64,000 nucleotides of DNA from Actinacidiphila sp965342175 (GCF_965342175.1 NZ_CBDRBL010000006.1:1-64000), one strand, 5' to 3'; positions 33,673 through 43,013 are shown, numbered from the stretch's first letter. The notes: generated from the sequence alone by a model not told the origin. Numbers and translations are program-made.

Positions 33673-34116
33673 ATGGCGGAGCACGACGACATGGCGGAGC
33701 AGGGCGCGGCATTCGCCCGGGACGGCCGCCCGGTGTGCGGCGTCTGCCCCTCCCTGCGCCTGCCCGGCGGCGGGTTCGACGTCGTCGCGCGCCCCTCGAG
33801 GGACTGCCCCTTCGATCCGGTCACCGGCCACCGGTTCACCGCGGTCGGTGTGCCGGTGTGCGTCCATCCCGAGCGGGTCGGGCTCCCCGTCGCCCCGTAC
33901 GCCAGCGGCGGGCAGCCGCTGCCGTGGGAGACCCCGCCGCCCGTGGGCGCCGACAGAGTCCCCGCCTGGGTGCGCGCCGTGCTCGAGGCCGCGCCCCCGG
34001 AGGCCTGCGACGAGGTGATCGGCCAGGCCGCCCGGATCCTGCGCGCAGCCGACCCCGGCATCGACGTCACCGCGGTGCTGCGCGCGGCCCTGCGCCCCGG
34101 GGGAGCGGGGGACTGA
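33673..34116 (+). CDS. Conserved hypothetical protein with several Cys
   Basis: A 147-residue soluble protein not assigned to a family. Cys residues occur in VCGVCPSL, DCPFD, VPVCVHPE and EACDE; the first ones could form a metal or disulfide site. The C-terminus is helical (PEACDEVIGQAARILRAADPG). ATG 33673 follows AGGGTGAC; ATG 33691 is also in frame. It sits between the SDR gene and argG, with 233 nt before argG. Confidence 0.6.
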   Translation: MAEHDDMAEQGAAFARDGRPVCGVCPSLRLPGGGFDVVARPSRDCPFDPVTGHRFTAVGVPVCVHPERVGLPVAPYASGGQPLPWETPPPVGADRVPAWVRAVLEAAPPEACDEVIGQAARILRAADPGIDVTAVLRAALRPGGAGD

Positions 34117-34250
34117 CACCACGGGCGGCGTCGGGGCCCGGAGAACGGCCCTGCGGCCCTGCCGCGGGCGGCCGGATCGGATGCCGCGGCCCTCACGCGG
34201 CACCGCGAGAATCCGTCGACTTGTCGCTGACCTGCGATGACGGGCTTGGA

Positions 34251-34300
34251 TTGACGAAGCATGCAGTGGAGTGCATACTTATACCCATCAGCGTATGCAT
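34251..34300 (+). promoter_or_regulatory. argG promoter with candidate ArgR sites
   Basis: A -35 TTGACG (34251-34256) and a -10 CATACT (34274-34279) are 17 nt apart. ATGCA (34261-34265) with TGCAT (34272-34276) forms one inverted pair over the spacer, and TGCATAC (34272-34278) with GTATGCA (34293-34299) forms a perfect one across the start region. This is the pattern of ARG boxes; ArgR from this locus is the expected binder. Confidence 0.7.
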
Positions 34301-34349
34301 CCTCACCGCCGCCATACGCATCCGACCTCGCGCACCAAAGGAGAGACCC

Positions 34350-35543
34350 GTGACCGAGCGCGTCGTACTCGCCTACTCGGGCGGACTGGACACCTCCGTC
34401 GCCATCGGCTGGATCGCCGAGGAGACCGGCGCCGAGGTCATCGCGGTGGCCGTGGACGTCGGCCAGGGCGGCGAGGACCTGGACGTCATCCGCAAGCGGG
34501 CGCTCGCCTGCGGCGCGGTGGAGGCCGAGGTCGCCGACGCCAAGGAGGAGTTCGCCGACGAGTACTGCCTGCCGGCGATCAAGGCCAACGCCCTCTACAT
34601 GGACCGCTACCCGCTGGTCTCCGCGCTCTCCCGGCCGACCATCGTCAAGCACCTGGTGGCCGCCGCCAAGAAGCACGGCGCCTCGACCGTCGCCCACGGC
34701 TGCACCGGCAAGGGCAACGACCAGGTCCGCTTCGAGGCCGGCATCTCCTCCCTCGCCCCCGAGCTGACCTGCATCGCGCCGGTCCGCGACTACGCGATGA
34801 CCCGGGACAAGGCGATCGCGTTCTGCGAGGAGAAGAACCTCCCCATCGCCACCACCAAGAAGTCCCCCTACTCGATCGACCAGAACGTCTTCGGCCGCGC
34901 CGTCGAGACCGGCTTCCTCGAGGACATCTGGAACGCCCCGATCGAGGACGTCTACGAGTACACCCAGAACCCGGCCGCGCCCCGCGAGGCCGACGAGGTG
35001 GTCATCACCTTCAAGCAGGGCGTCCCCGTCGCCCTCGACGGCAAGCCGGTCACCGTGCTGCAGGCCATCCAGCAGCTCAACGAGCGCGCCGGCGCCCAGG
35101 GCGTCGGCCGGATCGACATGGTCGAGGACCGCCTGGTCGGCATCAAGTCCCGCGAGGTGTACGAGGCCCCGGGCGCGATCGCCCTGATCACTGCCCACCA
35201 GGAGCTGGAGAACGTCACCGTCGAGCGCGAACTCGCCCGCTACAAGCGGCAGGTCGAGCAGCGCTGGGGCGAGCTGGTCTACGACGGCCTGTGGTTCTCC
35301 CCGCTCAAGCGGGCCCTGGACGGCTTCATCGAGGAGGCCAACCAGCACGTCACCGGCGACATCCGGATGACCCTGCACGGCGGCCGTGCCGTCGTCACCG
35401 GCCGCAAGTCCAGCGAGTCGCTGTACGACTTCAACCTGGCGACCTACGACACCGGCGACACGTTCGACCAGTCCCTCTCGAAGGGATTCATCGAGATCTT
35501 CGGCATGTCGTCGAAGATCGCGGCCAAGCGCGACCTGGCCTAG
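34350..35543 (+). CDS. argG: Argininosuccinate synthase
   Basis: A 397-residue ArgG joining citrulline and aspartate with ATP. The N-type ATP pyrophosphatase motif YSGGLDTS is at residues 9-16, and HGCTGKGNDQVRFE is present in the middle. GTG 34350 follows AAAGGAG (34337-34343). In S. coelicolor argG is elsewhere on the chromosome; here it lies close to the arg operon, as in S. clavuligerus. It has its own ArgR-controlled promoter; argH follows after 87 nt. Confidence 0.96.
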   Translation: MTERVVLAYSGGLDTSVAIGWIAEETGAEVIAVAVDVGQGGEDLDVIRKRALACGAVEAEVADAKEEFADEYCLPAIKANALYMDRYPLVSALSRPTIVKHLVAAAKKHGASTVAHGCTGKGNDQVRFEAGISSLAPELTCIAPVRDYAMTRDKAIAFCEEKNLPIATTKKSPYSIDQNVFGRAVETGFLEDIWNAPIEDVYEYTQNPAAPREADEVVITFKQGVPVALDGKPVTVLQAIQQLNERAGAQGVGRIDMVEDRLVGIKSREVYEAPGAIALITAHQELENVTVERELARYKRQVEQRWGELVYDGLWFSPLKRALDGFIEEANQHVTGDIRMTLHGGRAVVTGRKSSESLYDFNLATYDTGDTFDQSLSKGFIEIFGMSSKIAAKRDLA

Positions 35544-35566
35544 TCAGTAGCCTCGACCACGGCAGC

Positions 35567-35595
35567 CCGCCTCCCCGCCGCCGGCGGGGAGGCGG
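35567..35595 (+). terminator. Perfect hairpin in the argG-argH gap
   Basis: CCGCCTCCCCGCCG (35567-35580) pairs with CGGCGGGGAGGCGG (35582-35595) around one base. It may end or attenuate argG transcription, or protect the argG 3' end while argH is read through. Confidence 0.6.
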
Positions 35596-35630
35596 CCGCA
35601 CATCCACCCCCGAGGGAAGCGAGCAGAGCA

Positions 35631-37058
35631 GTGAGCACCAACAGCGGCGACGTCCGGCTCTGGGGCGGCCGTTTTGCCGACGGTCCCGCGGAGGCGCTGG
35701 CCAAACTCTCCGCGTCCGTCCACTTCGACTGGCGGCTCGCGCCGTACGACATCGCGGGCTCCCGCGCCCACGCGCGGGTGCTGCACAAGGCGGGCCTGCT
35801 GAGCGACGTCGAGCTGACCCGTATGCTCGCGGGCCTCGACCAGCTGGAGTCCGACGTCGCCGACGGCTCCTTCACCGGCACCATCGCCGACGAGGACGTC
35901 CACACCGCCCTGGAGCGCGGCCTCCTGGAGCGGCTCGGCCCCGATCTCGGCGGCAAGCTGCGCGCCGGGCGGTCGCGCAACGACCAGGTCGCCACGCTCT
36001 TCCGGATGTACCTGCGCGACCACGCCCGGACCATCGGCGGCCTGATCGCCGAGCTGCAGCACGCCCTGGTCCGGCTCGCCGAGACGCACATCGACGTCGC
36101 CATGCCGGGCCGCACCCACCTGCAGCACGCCCAGCCGGTGCTCTTCGCCCACCATGTACTCGCCCACGTCCAGGCGTTGTCGCGGGACGCCGAGCGGCTG
36201 CGGCAGTGGGACGCGCGCACCGCCGTCTCGCCGTACGGCTCCGGCGCGCTGGCCGGGTCCTCGCTCGGGCTCGACCCGGAGGCCGTCGCCAAGGACCTCG
36301 GTTTTGAGCACGGCTCGGTGGCCAACTCCATCGACGGCACCGCCTCGCGCGACTTCGTCGCCGAGTTCGCCTTCATCACCGCCATGATCGGCATCGACCT
36401 CTCGCGGATCGCGGAGGAGGTCATCATCTGGGCCACGAAGGAGTTCTCCTTCGTCACCCTCCACGACGCCTTCTCCACCGGATCGTCGATCATGCCGCAG
36501 AAGAAGAACCCGGACATCGCCGAACTCGCCCGGGGCAAGTCCGGACGGCTCATCGGCAACCTGACGGGGCTGCTCGCCACGCTGAAGGCGCTGCCGCTGG
36601 CGTACAACCGCGACCTGCAGGAGGACAAGGAGCCGGTCTTCGACTCCTGCGACACCCTCGAGGTCCTCCTGCCCGCCTTCACGGGCATGATGGCCACGCT
36701 CACCGTGAACCGGGAGCGTATGCAGGAGCTCGCCCCGGCCGGCTTCTCGCTCGCCACCGACATCGCCGAGTGGCTGGTGAAGCAGGGAGTGCCCTTCCGC
36801 GTGGCCCACGAGGTCGCGGGGGAGTGCGTCAAGGTCTGCGAGGCCGAGGGGATCGAACTGGACCAGCTCACCGACGAGCAGTTCGCGAAGATCTCCCCCC
36901 ACCTCACCCCCGAGGTGCGCGCGGTGCTGGACGTCCCGGGCGCGCTCGCCTCTCGCGACGGCCGCGGCGGCACCGCGCCGTCTGCGGTAATCGTCCAGCT
37001 GGCCGAGGTGAAGCGGGACCTCGCCGTGCAGCTGGCGTGGGCCCAGGCCAAGGGCTGA
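35631..37058 (+). CDS. argH: Argininosuccinate lyase
   Basis: A 475-residue fumarase/aspartase-superfamily enzyme releasing arginine and fumarate. The mobile catalytic loop signature GSSIMPQKKNPD is present near residue 285, along with RSRNDQVAT and the His of TGRTHLQHAQP-like sequence (PGRTHLQHAQP). GTG 35631 follows GAGGGAAGCGAG at about 8-18 nt. No separate ARG box was noticed, so it is probably read from the argG promoter. Confidence 0.96.
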   Translation: MSTNSGDVRLWGGRFADGPAEALAKLSASVHFDWRLAPYDIAGSRAHARVLHKAGLLSDVELTRMLAGLDQLESDVADGSFTGTIADEDVHTALERGLLERLGPDLGGKLRAGRSRNDQVATLFRMYLRDHARTIGGLIAELQHALVRLAETHIDVAMPGRTHLQHAQPVLFAHHVLAHVQALSRDAERLRQWDARTAVSPYGSGALAGSSLGLDPEAVAKDLGFEHGSVANSIDGTASRDFVAEFAFITAMIGIDLSRIAEEVIIWATKEFSFVTLHDAFSTGSSIMPQKKNPDIAELARGKSGRLIGNLTGLLATLKALPLAYNRDLQEDKEPVFDSCDTLEVLLPAFTGMMATLTVNRERMQELAPAGFSLATDIAEWLVKQGVPFRVAHEVAGECVKVCEAEGIELDQLTDEQFAKISPHLTPEVRAVLDVPGALASRDGRGGTAPSAVIVQLAEVKRDLAVQLAWAQAKG

Positions 37059-37101
37059 TCCGCACAAGGCTGTCGCGCCCGCACAAGGCCCGGCCGGGTC
37101 T

Positions 37102-37134
37102 GTTCACCCGACCGGGCTCGTTCACTCGACCGGG
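37102..37134. repeat. Two tandem 15-bp repeats upstream of the TetR gene
   Basis: GTTCACCCGACCGGG (37102-37116) and GTTCACTCGACCGGG (37120-37134) differ by one base and are spaced 18 nt apart start to start, about 55 nt before the regulator gene. They may be binding sites of another regulator. Confidence 0.55.
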
Positions 37135-37151
37135 TGTCATCTGGTCTCGTC

Positions 37152-37169
37152 TGAGACGTCGGCGTCTCA
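37152..37169. promoter_or_regulatory. TetR-type operator upstream of the TetR/MFS pair
   Basis: TGAGACG (37152-37158) and CGTCTCA (37163-37169) form a perfect inverted repeat with 4-nt spacer, 19 nt before the ATG. Further GTCTC half-sites flank it (37144, 37184). A -10-like TATACC follows at about 37175, close enough to the ATG for a leaderless message. Autorepression by the adjacent TetR protein is likely. Confidence 0.6.
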
Positions 37170-37188
37170 TTCGATATACCGTTGTCTC

Positions 37189-37746
37189 ATGAGGTTCGAT
37201 CGTGAGCAGATCCTGCGGGACGCCGCCGACCTGCTGTCGCGGCGCGCCACCGCCTCCATGGACGAGATCGCCAAGGCCGCCGGCGTCAGCCGGGCCACCC
37301 TCCACCGGTACTACCCCGGCCGGGACACCCTCGTCCGGGCCCTCGGTCTGCTCGGCATCGAGCAGACCGAGCAGTGCCTGGACGCCGCGCGCATCGAGGA
37401 GGGCGACCCCGTCGAGGCCGTCCGCCGGCTCATCGCCGAGGCGGTTCCGGTCTCCGGCTTCCTCGCCTTCCTCTACGGCGAGAACCAGCTCTACGACATC
37501 GCCGAGATCAACGACGGCTGGGCGCGCGTCGACGCCCGGGTCGCCGCCCTCTTCCGGCGCGGCCAGGAAGCCGGCGCCTTCCGCTACGACCTGACGCCCG
37601 CCTGGCTCGTCGAGGCGCTCTACGCGCTCATCGCCGCCTCCGCCTGGTCCGTCCAGGACGGTCGCATGGCCCGCCTCGACCCCGCCCGCATGGTCACCGA
37701 GCTGCTGCTCGGCGGCATGCTGCGCGAACCTCGGAGCGCCGCATGA
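37189..37746 (+). CDS. TetR family transcriptional regulator
   Basis: A 185-residue TetR-type repressor. The helix-turn-helix is at about residues 21-46 (ASMDEIAKAAGVSRATLHRYYP). The C-terminal ligand domain is helical and typical in length. Its stop overlaps the MFS gene start as ATGA, so repressor and pump are cotranscribed, the normal layout for a drug-responsive efflux pair. ATG 37189 is 8-10 nt from the -10-like element, with no Shine-Dalgarno, suggesting leaderless translation. Confidence 0.9.
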   Translation: MRFDREQILRDAADLLSRRATASMDEIAKAAGVSRATLHRYYPGRDTLVRALGLLGIEQTEQCLDAARIEEGDPVEAVRRLIAEAVPVSGFLAFLYGENQLYDIAEINDGWARVDARVAALFRRGQEAGAFRYDLTPAWLVEALYALIAASAWSVQDGRMARLDPARMVTELLLGGMLREPRSAA

Positions 37747-39191
37747 GCACCGCCGCGCCCGTGGCCGCCCGGCCGCACGCCGACCGCGGTCACCCCGCCC
37801 GCTGGCCGGCCCTGGGCATCCTCACGCTCGCCCTGCTGCTCATCGCCGTCGACGCCACCGTGCTCGGGCTCGCCGTGCCCTTCCTCAGCGCCGACCTGCG
37901 GCCCACCTCCACCCAGCTGCTGTGGATCGGCGACGTCTACTCCTTCGTCATCGCCGGACTGCTCGTCTCGATGGGCGGCCTCGGCGACCGCGTCGGCCGC
38001 AAGCGGCTGCTGCTGACGGGCACCGCCGCCTTCGGCGCGCTCTCCGTGCTCGCCGCGTATGCCACGAGCCCGGGCATGCTCATCACCGCGCGCGCCCTCA
38101 TGGGCGTAGCGGGCGCCACCCTCATGCCGTCCACGCTCGCCCTCATCCGCACCCTCTTCCCCGACCCGCGCGAACGGAGCTTCGCCATCGGCGTCTGGGG
38201 CGCCGTCTCGACGGCGGGCGCGGCCCTCGGCCCGATCGCCGGCGGCATCCTCCTCGAGCACTTCTGGTGGGGCTCCGTCTTCCTCGTCAACGTGCCCGTG
38301 ATGGCCGCGCTGCTCGCCGTCGGCGCCCGGCTGCTGCCCGAGTCCCGCGACCCTGCGCCCGGTCCGTGGGACCCGCCCAGCGTGCTGCTCTCGCTGATCG
38401 GAATGATCGGCGTCGTCTACGCCGTCAAGCAGCTCGCCGTCCACGGTCCCGGCCCCGGCGCCGCGGCCGTCGGCCTGCTCGGCGCCGCCTGCCTGTACGC
38501 CTTCGTCCGCAGGCAGCTCGTGCTGCCCAAACCGCTGCTGGACCTGCGGCTCTTCCGGCACAGGGGCTTCTCCGGCGCGGTGCTGGCGGACCTGCTCACC
38601 GTGCTCGGGCTCGCCGGAAGCGTCTTCTTCCTCTCCCAGTTCCTCCAGCTCGTCCAGGGCCGCTCCCCGCTCCAGGCGGGCCTGTGCGAACTCCCTGCGA
38701 CCTTCGGCGGCGCCGCCACCGGCCTCGCCGCGGGCGCCGCCGCGCGCCGCTGGTCGGTCCGAGCAGCCGTCGCGGGCGGCCTCGGCGCCACCGGAATCGC
38801 CCTGCTCGCGCTGCTGGCCCTGAGCCCCGGCACGGGATACCTCTTCCTCGGCGCCGCCCTGCTGGTCGTCGGCGCCGGGGTCGGGCTGTCGTTCACCGTC
38901 ACGGCCGACGTCATCCTCTCCAGCGTCCCGCCGCAGCAGGCCGGTGCCGCCTCCGGCGTCTCGGAGACCGCGTACGAACTCGGCGCCGCCCTCGGCATCG
39001 CACTCCTCGGCTCCGTCGTCACCGGCATCGCCGGCGGGCCCGCCTCAGCCGCCCCCGCCGCCTTCACCGACGGTCTGCGCGCCGCGTCCGGGGCCGGGGG
39101 CGCCGTCCTCCTGCTGGCCGCCACCGCCGCCTGGCATCTGCTGCGCGACCAGCGGCTCGCCGGGAACGGGGTCTCGTCGGCGGCTCGCTGA
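37743..39191 (+). CDS. MFS drug efflux transporter (DHA2/14-TM type)
   Basis: A 482-residue multidrug MFS protein with about 14 hydrophobic helices starting at residue 23 (PALGILTLALLLIAVDATVLG). Motif A is GGLGDRVGRKRLLLTG after TM2; motif C is around AVSTAGAALGPIAGGILLE in TM5; ATLMPSTLALIRTLF is also typical. It would export a lipophilic compound using the proton gradient. Coupled to the TetR gene by a 4-nt overlap. Confidence 0.92.
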   Translation: MSTAAPVAARPHADRGHPARWPALGILTLALLLIAVDATVLGLAVPFLSADLRPTSTQLLWIGDVYSFVIAGLLVSMGGLGDRVGRKRLLLTGTAAFGALSVLAAYATSPGMLITARALMGVAGATLMPSTLALIRTLFPDPRERSFAIGVWGAVSTAGAALGPIAGGILLEHFWWGSVFLVNVPVMAALLAVGARLLPESRDPAPGPWDPPSVLLSLIGMIGVVYAVKQLAVHGPGPGAAAVGLLGAACLYAFVRRQLVLPKPLLDLRLFRHRGFSGAVLADLLTVLGLAGSVFFLSQFLQLVQGRSPLQAGLCELPATFGGAATGLAAGAAARRWSVRAAVAGGLGATGIALLALLALSPGTGYLFLGAALLVVGAGVGLSFTVTADVILSSVPPQQAGAASGVSETAYELGAALGIALLGSVVTGIAGGPASAAPAAFTDGLRAASGAGGAVLLLAATAAWHLLRDQRLAGNGVSSAAR

Positions 39192-39256
39192 CGGGCCGTC
39201 GGATCGCGCCGGGGGTTCGCGGTGTCCCGGCGTGCGGCGTCCCGGTTCCCGGCGTC

Positions 39257-39976
39257 TCATGCGGCGCCGGGCTCGTCGAGGGTGAAGACCGTCAGCCACT
39301 GCGCGCCGGCCGGCCGGTAGCCCAGGTCCATCAGCGCCGTGGTCACCGCCCGCATGTGCGCGGCGCCGTAGAGGACCCCGGCCGTGAACGGCTCGTGACG
39401 GCCGGCGCGGGCGTGATGCAGACGGGTCACGGCATCGATCAGCAGCCGGTCGCGTCGGTGCAGCACGAGGTCGTCGGTGCCCGCCCAGAACTCCGCGTCC
39501 TCCTCGTCGTCACCAGGCAGATCCTCCAACTGCAGGTGCCGGGCGAGGAAGCGCCGCGTGCCGAGCAGCCGCATGCCCGCGACGTAGGCGGGGACCAGCA
39601 CGGCCAGCGTCGCCCGTTCCCTGAGCGGCACGCGCCGCCACCGCTCGTCGAACTCCGCCCCGGTCATGTCCGGGCACACCACCGGTACGCCCAGCGTGGC
39701 GAAGTCGATGTCCTGGACGACCAGTCCGAGGCGCTCGTGGCCGGCGAGGCTGTGGTACGAGCGGGTGAGGGCGCGAGCCGCCGTACTGCCCTCGACGCCC
39801 TCAACTATCACCAGGTCGCACGAGGCCCGCAGACGGGCCGTCACCTCCGCGTAGAACGACGGTTCCGCCAGATGGATCATCGGGTACAGCTCGAAGGTGA
39901 GCGCCGTCCCGCGGCAGCGGAAGCGTAGGAGCGCCGACCGTACTCCCGCCAGCTCCGTGACCTCTATGTACTGCAC
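39257..39976 (-). CDS. TraB/PrgY-like protein
   Basis: A 239-residue protein resembling the TraB/PrgY/GumN superfamily: an early FELYPMIHLAEPSFYAEV block, DLVIVEGVEGS (like the 'D.V.VE' strand) and a late GVLYGAAHM (like the 'vyGAgH' motif), giving the two conserved His segments expected for the fold. Similarity is only at motif level, so the assignment is moderate. The likely start is GTG 39976 with a G-run before it; the frame stays open further upstream. It is convergent with the MFS gene. The biochemical role is unknown. Confidence 0.65.
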   Translation of the reverse strand: MQYIEVTELAGVRSALLRFRCRGTALTFELYPMIHLAEPSFYAEVTARLRASCDLVIVEGVEGSTAARALTRSYHSLAGHERLGLVVQDIDFATLGVPVVCPDMTGAEFDERWRRVPLRERATLAVLVPAYVAGMRLLGTRRFLARHLQLEDLPGDDEEDAEFWAGTDDLVLHRRDRLLIDAVTRLHHARAGRHEPFTAGVLYGAAHMRAVTTALMDLGYRPAGAQWLTVFTLDEPGAA

Positions 39977-40165
39977 GCGTCCCCCCGCCCCCGGCGGATC
40001 CGTCGACGGTGAAGACGCTGCACGGGGGCCGAGGGGTTGCACGCCGAACGCCGCCCGGGGCGCAGGCGCGTTCGCGCGGGGCGGCCCCCGGCGCCAACTG
40101 CGGCCGCACTGCCGGGCTGTGCGGTCCGTATGCTGCCGTCACCGGCCATGGGGGAAGGAGCGCCG

Positions 40166-40816
40166 ATGAGCACGGACGCGCAGTACGGTCAGGACACCGA
40201 CACCGACACCGACGTGGGTGGCCGGTACGACGAGGCGCTCGCCGCCGTGACACGTGCCGGGGAGCTCGACCCCTGCGACACCTCCCGGACCGCGATCCGG
40301 CTGGCCGAGCGGGAGCCGGAACCGCACTTCGTGGCCGGTGTCGTGGAGCAGCGTCTGGGCACGCAGACCGTCGACGTCCGGCTGAAGCTGCTCCATCGGC
40401 GCCGGGCCCGCGGCTTCCTGACCCGGTGCCGCCGCCTCGACCCGGCGCACCAGGAGGCGGAGCGGGCGCTGCGGCTGCTGGAGGAGGACGTCCGGGCCGC
40501 CCGGGGGAGCCGGCTGAGCAGTGCGGTCCTGGTGCTGGTGGCGACCGCCGTCCTCGCCGCGGCGTGGGTGGACTTCCTGTGGAAGCACCATGTCACCGCA
40601 GTGATGCTCACGACGTTGACGCCGGTACTGGCCGGGCTCGTCGCCGTCGGGTTCCTGCTGCCGGTGCTGACCCGGCTCAAGCTGCCCGGCGGGATGGAGG
40701 CCGACCTGACCGCGAGCATCGGCCAGATCTCCCGCGGCCCACGCGGCGAGGTCGTGCCGGCCGCGGCGCGGACACCCGCGGGGAACGGACCGGTGGGCCG
40801 GACGCCGAGGCGGTGA
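40166..40816 (+). CDS. Two-TM membrane protein of unknown function
   Basis: A 216-residue protein. The N-terminal 115 residues are soluble and helical, with TPR-like spacing (RYDEALAAVTRAGELDP at residues 20-36), then two transmembrane helices at about 118-138 (SSAVLVLVATAVLAAAWVDF) and 146-168 (MLTTLTPVLAGLVAVGFLLP), and a short charged tail. No family was recognised. ATG 40166 follows GGAAGGAG (40153-40160). Divergent from the TraB-like gene. Confidence 0.7.
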   Translation: MSTDAQYGQDTDTDTDVGGRYDEALAAVTRAGELDPCDTSRTAIRLAEREPEPHFVAGVVEQRLGTQTVDVRLKLLHRRRARGFLTRCRRLDPAHQEAERALRLLEEDVRAARGSRLSSAVLVLVATAVLAAAWVDFLWKHHVTAVMLTTLTPVLAGLVAVGFLLPVLTRLKLPGGMEADLTASIGQISRGPRGEVVPAAARTPAGNGPVGRTPRR

Positions 40817-40873
40817 AGGCGTGCGCGGCGCGGGCGGGGTGCGGGCGGGGCGGGGTGCGTAACGGGCGGCGCC

Positions 40874-41569
40874 TCAGGCCGCCGTCGCGTGCTCCGCGGA
40901 CTTGGACGCCTTCGCCTTGGTGGCGTAGATGTCCACGTACTCCTGGCCGGACAGCCGCATCACATGGCTCATCACCTCGTCGGTGACGGCGCGCAGCACG
41001 TAGCGGTCGCGGTCCATCCCCTCGTAGCGGGAGAACTCCAGCGGCTTGCCGAAGCGGACGGTGAAGCGGTGCACCCGGGGGACTCCGGCGCCGCCGGGCT
41101 GGATGCGGTCGGTGCCGACCATCGCGAACGGGACGACCGGGGCACCGGTCATCAGGGCCAGCCGTGACACGCCTGTGCGGCCGCGGTAGAGGCGGCCGTC
41201 GGGGGAGCGGGTCCCCTCGGGGTAGATGCCGAAGACCTGGCCTTCGTCCAGGACACGACGGCCCGTCATGAGCGCCGCCACGCCGCCGTGGCCCCCGTCG
41301 CGGTCCACGGGGATCATGCCGACGGAGGTGAAGAAGGCCGCCATCAGCCGGCCCTTGATCCCGGGGGTGGTGACGTACTCGTCCTTGCCGATGAAGAAGA
41401 CCTGACGCTTCACGACCAGCGACAGGAACATCGAGTCGATGAAGGTGACGTGGTTGCCGGCGAGGATCACGGGGCCGTCGCCCGGGATGTGCTCCGCGCC
41501 CTCGACCCGGGGGCGGAACAGTACGCGCATCAGTACTCCGAGCAGTGCCTTGAGGATGATGCGGAACAA
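40874..41569 (-). CDS. 1-acyl-sn-glycerol-3-phosphate acyltransferase (PlsC-like)
   Basis: A 231-residue lysophosphatidic-acid acyltransferase-fold protein. The catalytic H(x4)D box is NHVTFID (His40, Asp45), and the glycerol-phosphate binding motif is GIYPEGTRS. A hydrophobic N-terminal segment (residues 4-17) should tie it to the membrane. The start is TTG 41569: CGGAGGA lies 5-11 nt before it, and an ATG 33 codons upstream would add unrelated Arg/Pro-rich sequence. It likely acylates a glycerophospholipid precursor; several paralogues occur in Streptomyces. Confidence 0.87.
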   Translation of the reverse strand: MFRIILKALLGVLMRVLFRPRVEGAEHIPGDGPVILAGNHVTFIDSMFLSLVVKRQVFFIGKDEYVTTPGIKGRLMAAFFTSVGMIPVDRDGGHGGVAALMTGRRVLDEGQVFGIYPEGTRSPDGRLYRGRTGVSRLALMTGAPVVPFAMVGTDRIQPGGAGVPRVHRFTVRFGKPLEFSRYEGMDRDRYVLRAVTDEVMSHVMRLSGQEYVDIYATKAKASKSAEHATAA

Positions 41570-41831
41570 CGGGTCCTCCGGTCGCGGTCGGCGGGAGTCC
41601 GGCCGGACTCCCGCGGAAGGTGGCTCCACCAGTGTGCGCCTTCCCGGTGACGACGATACTTCCGCCACGTCGCGACACGCACACCGGGTTCACACGACCG
41701 GAACGCATTGTTGACGTGCGTTTCCGTCGTGTTCCGCCGTTCGCCGCCCCACGGTGGCGCGGGCGCGCCTACGATGCGCCCGTCGCTTGACAGGTACCGG
41801 ACGAATGTTCGGCCGACGTGAGGGAGCGCGC

Positions 41832-43013
41832 ATGACGCACGAGCAGCACAGCGACCACGAGCGGGGCAGGGGACCCGGGCGCCGGGCACTGATCGGAGCG
41901 GCGGCGCTCGGGGCGGGCGTCACCGTGCTCGGCGGCGCGGGCCCCGCCGCGGCCGGCGAGCACGGCCCCGGCTCCGGACACGTCCCCGTCCACCCCCTGC
42001 CCGTCCCGACCGTCGTCGGCCACCGCGGCGCGAGCGGCTACCGCCCCGAGCACACCCTGGGCTCCTACCAGCTCGCCCTGGACCTGGGCGCCGACGTCAT
42101 CGAGCAGGACGTCGTCCCCACCAGGGACGGGCACCTCGTCTGCCGGCACGAGCCGGAGATCGGCGGTACCACGGACGTCGCCGACCACCCCGAGTTCGCC
42201 TCCCGCAGGACTACCAAGACCATCGACGGGGTCGCCACCACCGGCTGGTTCACCGAGGACTTCACCCTCGCCGAGCTCAAGACCCTGCGCGCGGTGGAGC
42301 GCCTGCCAGCACAACGCCAGCACAACACCGTCTACAACGGCCACTGGGAGGTGCCCACCTTCGAGGAGGTGCTGCGCTGGGCGGACGAGCAGGGCCGCCG
42401 GCGTGGCAAGGCGGTGTGGCTGCACGTCGAGACCAAGCACCCCACCTACTTCCGCGGCATCGGCCTCGGCCTGGAGGAGCGGCTTGCCGTACTGCTGCGC
42501 CGTTTCGGTCGCGACAAGCGCGACTCCCCGCTGTTCCTCCAGTCCTTCGAGCCCGGCAGCCTCCAGCGGCTCGGCGCGCTCGGCCTTCGCAACCCCAAGG
42601 TCTTCCTGCTGGACGCGGCCGGAACCCGCCCGTACGACCTCGCCGTCGCCGGGGACCCGCGCACCGTCGCCGACCTGGTCACCCCGGCCGGCCTGAGGTG
42701 GATCGCCGGTTTCGCGCAGGGCATCGGCCCCACCCTGAACCTGATCATTCCGCGTGACGCGGACGGCAGGCTCGGCGAGCCCACCAGCCTCGTGCGCGAC
42801 GCCCACAAGGCCGGGCTGATACTGCACCCCTTCACGATGCGCAACGAGAACAGCTTCCTGCCCGCCGACTTCCGGGTCGGCACGGACCCCAACGCCTACG
42901 GCGACGCCTTCGGCGCCTTCAGGGTCTACTTCGAGCAGGGCGTCGACGGCATCTTCTCGGACAACTGCGACACCGCGCTGCTGGCCCGCGCGGAGTTCCT
43001 CGGCCGGAAGTGA
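41832..43013 (+). CDS. Secreted glycerophosphodiester phosphodiesterase
   Basis: A 393-residue GDPD-type protein. A probable Tat signal (RRALIG at 17-22, then an Ala/Gly-rich core ending near AAAGE) exports it. The catalytic HR motif is VVGHRGASG (His64, Arg65) with Glu73 in PEHT, and the metal residues in IEQDVVPTRDGHLVCRHE follow. It probably frees glycerol phosphate from phospholipid or teichoic acid breakdown products. ATG 41832 follows GAGGGAGC. Divergent from plsC. Confidence 0.9.
   Translation: MTHEQHSDHERGRGPGRRALIGAAALGAGVTVLGGAGPAAAGEHGPGSGHVPVHPLPVPTVVGHRGASGYRPEHTLGSYQLALDLGADVIEQDVVPTRDGHLVCRHEPEIGGTTDVADHPEFASRRTTKTIDGVATTGWFTEDFTLAELKTLRAVERLPAQRQHNTVYNGHWEVPTFEEVLRWADEQGRRRGKAVWLHVETKHPTYFRGIGLGLEERLAVLLRRFGRDKRDSPLFLQSFEPGSLQRLGALGLRNPKVFLLDAAGTRPYDLAVAGDPRTVADLVTPAGLRWIAGFAQGIGPTLNLIIPRDADGRLGEPTSLVRDAHKAGLILHPFTMRNENSFLPADFRVGTDPNAYGDAFGAFRVYFEQGVDGIFSDNCDTALLARAEFLGRK

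Noticed and set aside
34271..36307. Long His-rich frame starting in the argG leader
   Set aside because: It is the alternative frame of argG/argH; the His codons come from the repeated ATGCATC-like ArgR motifs.
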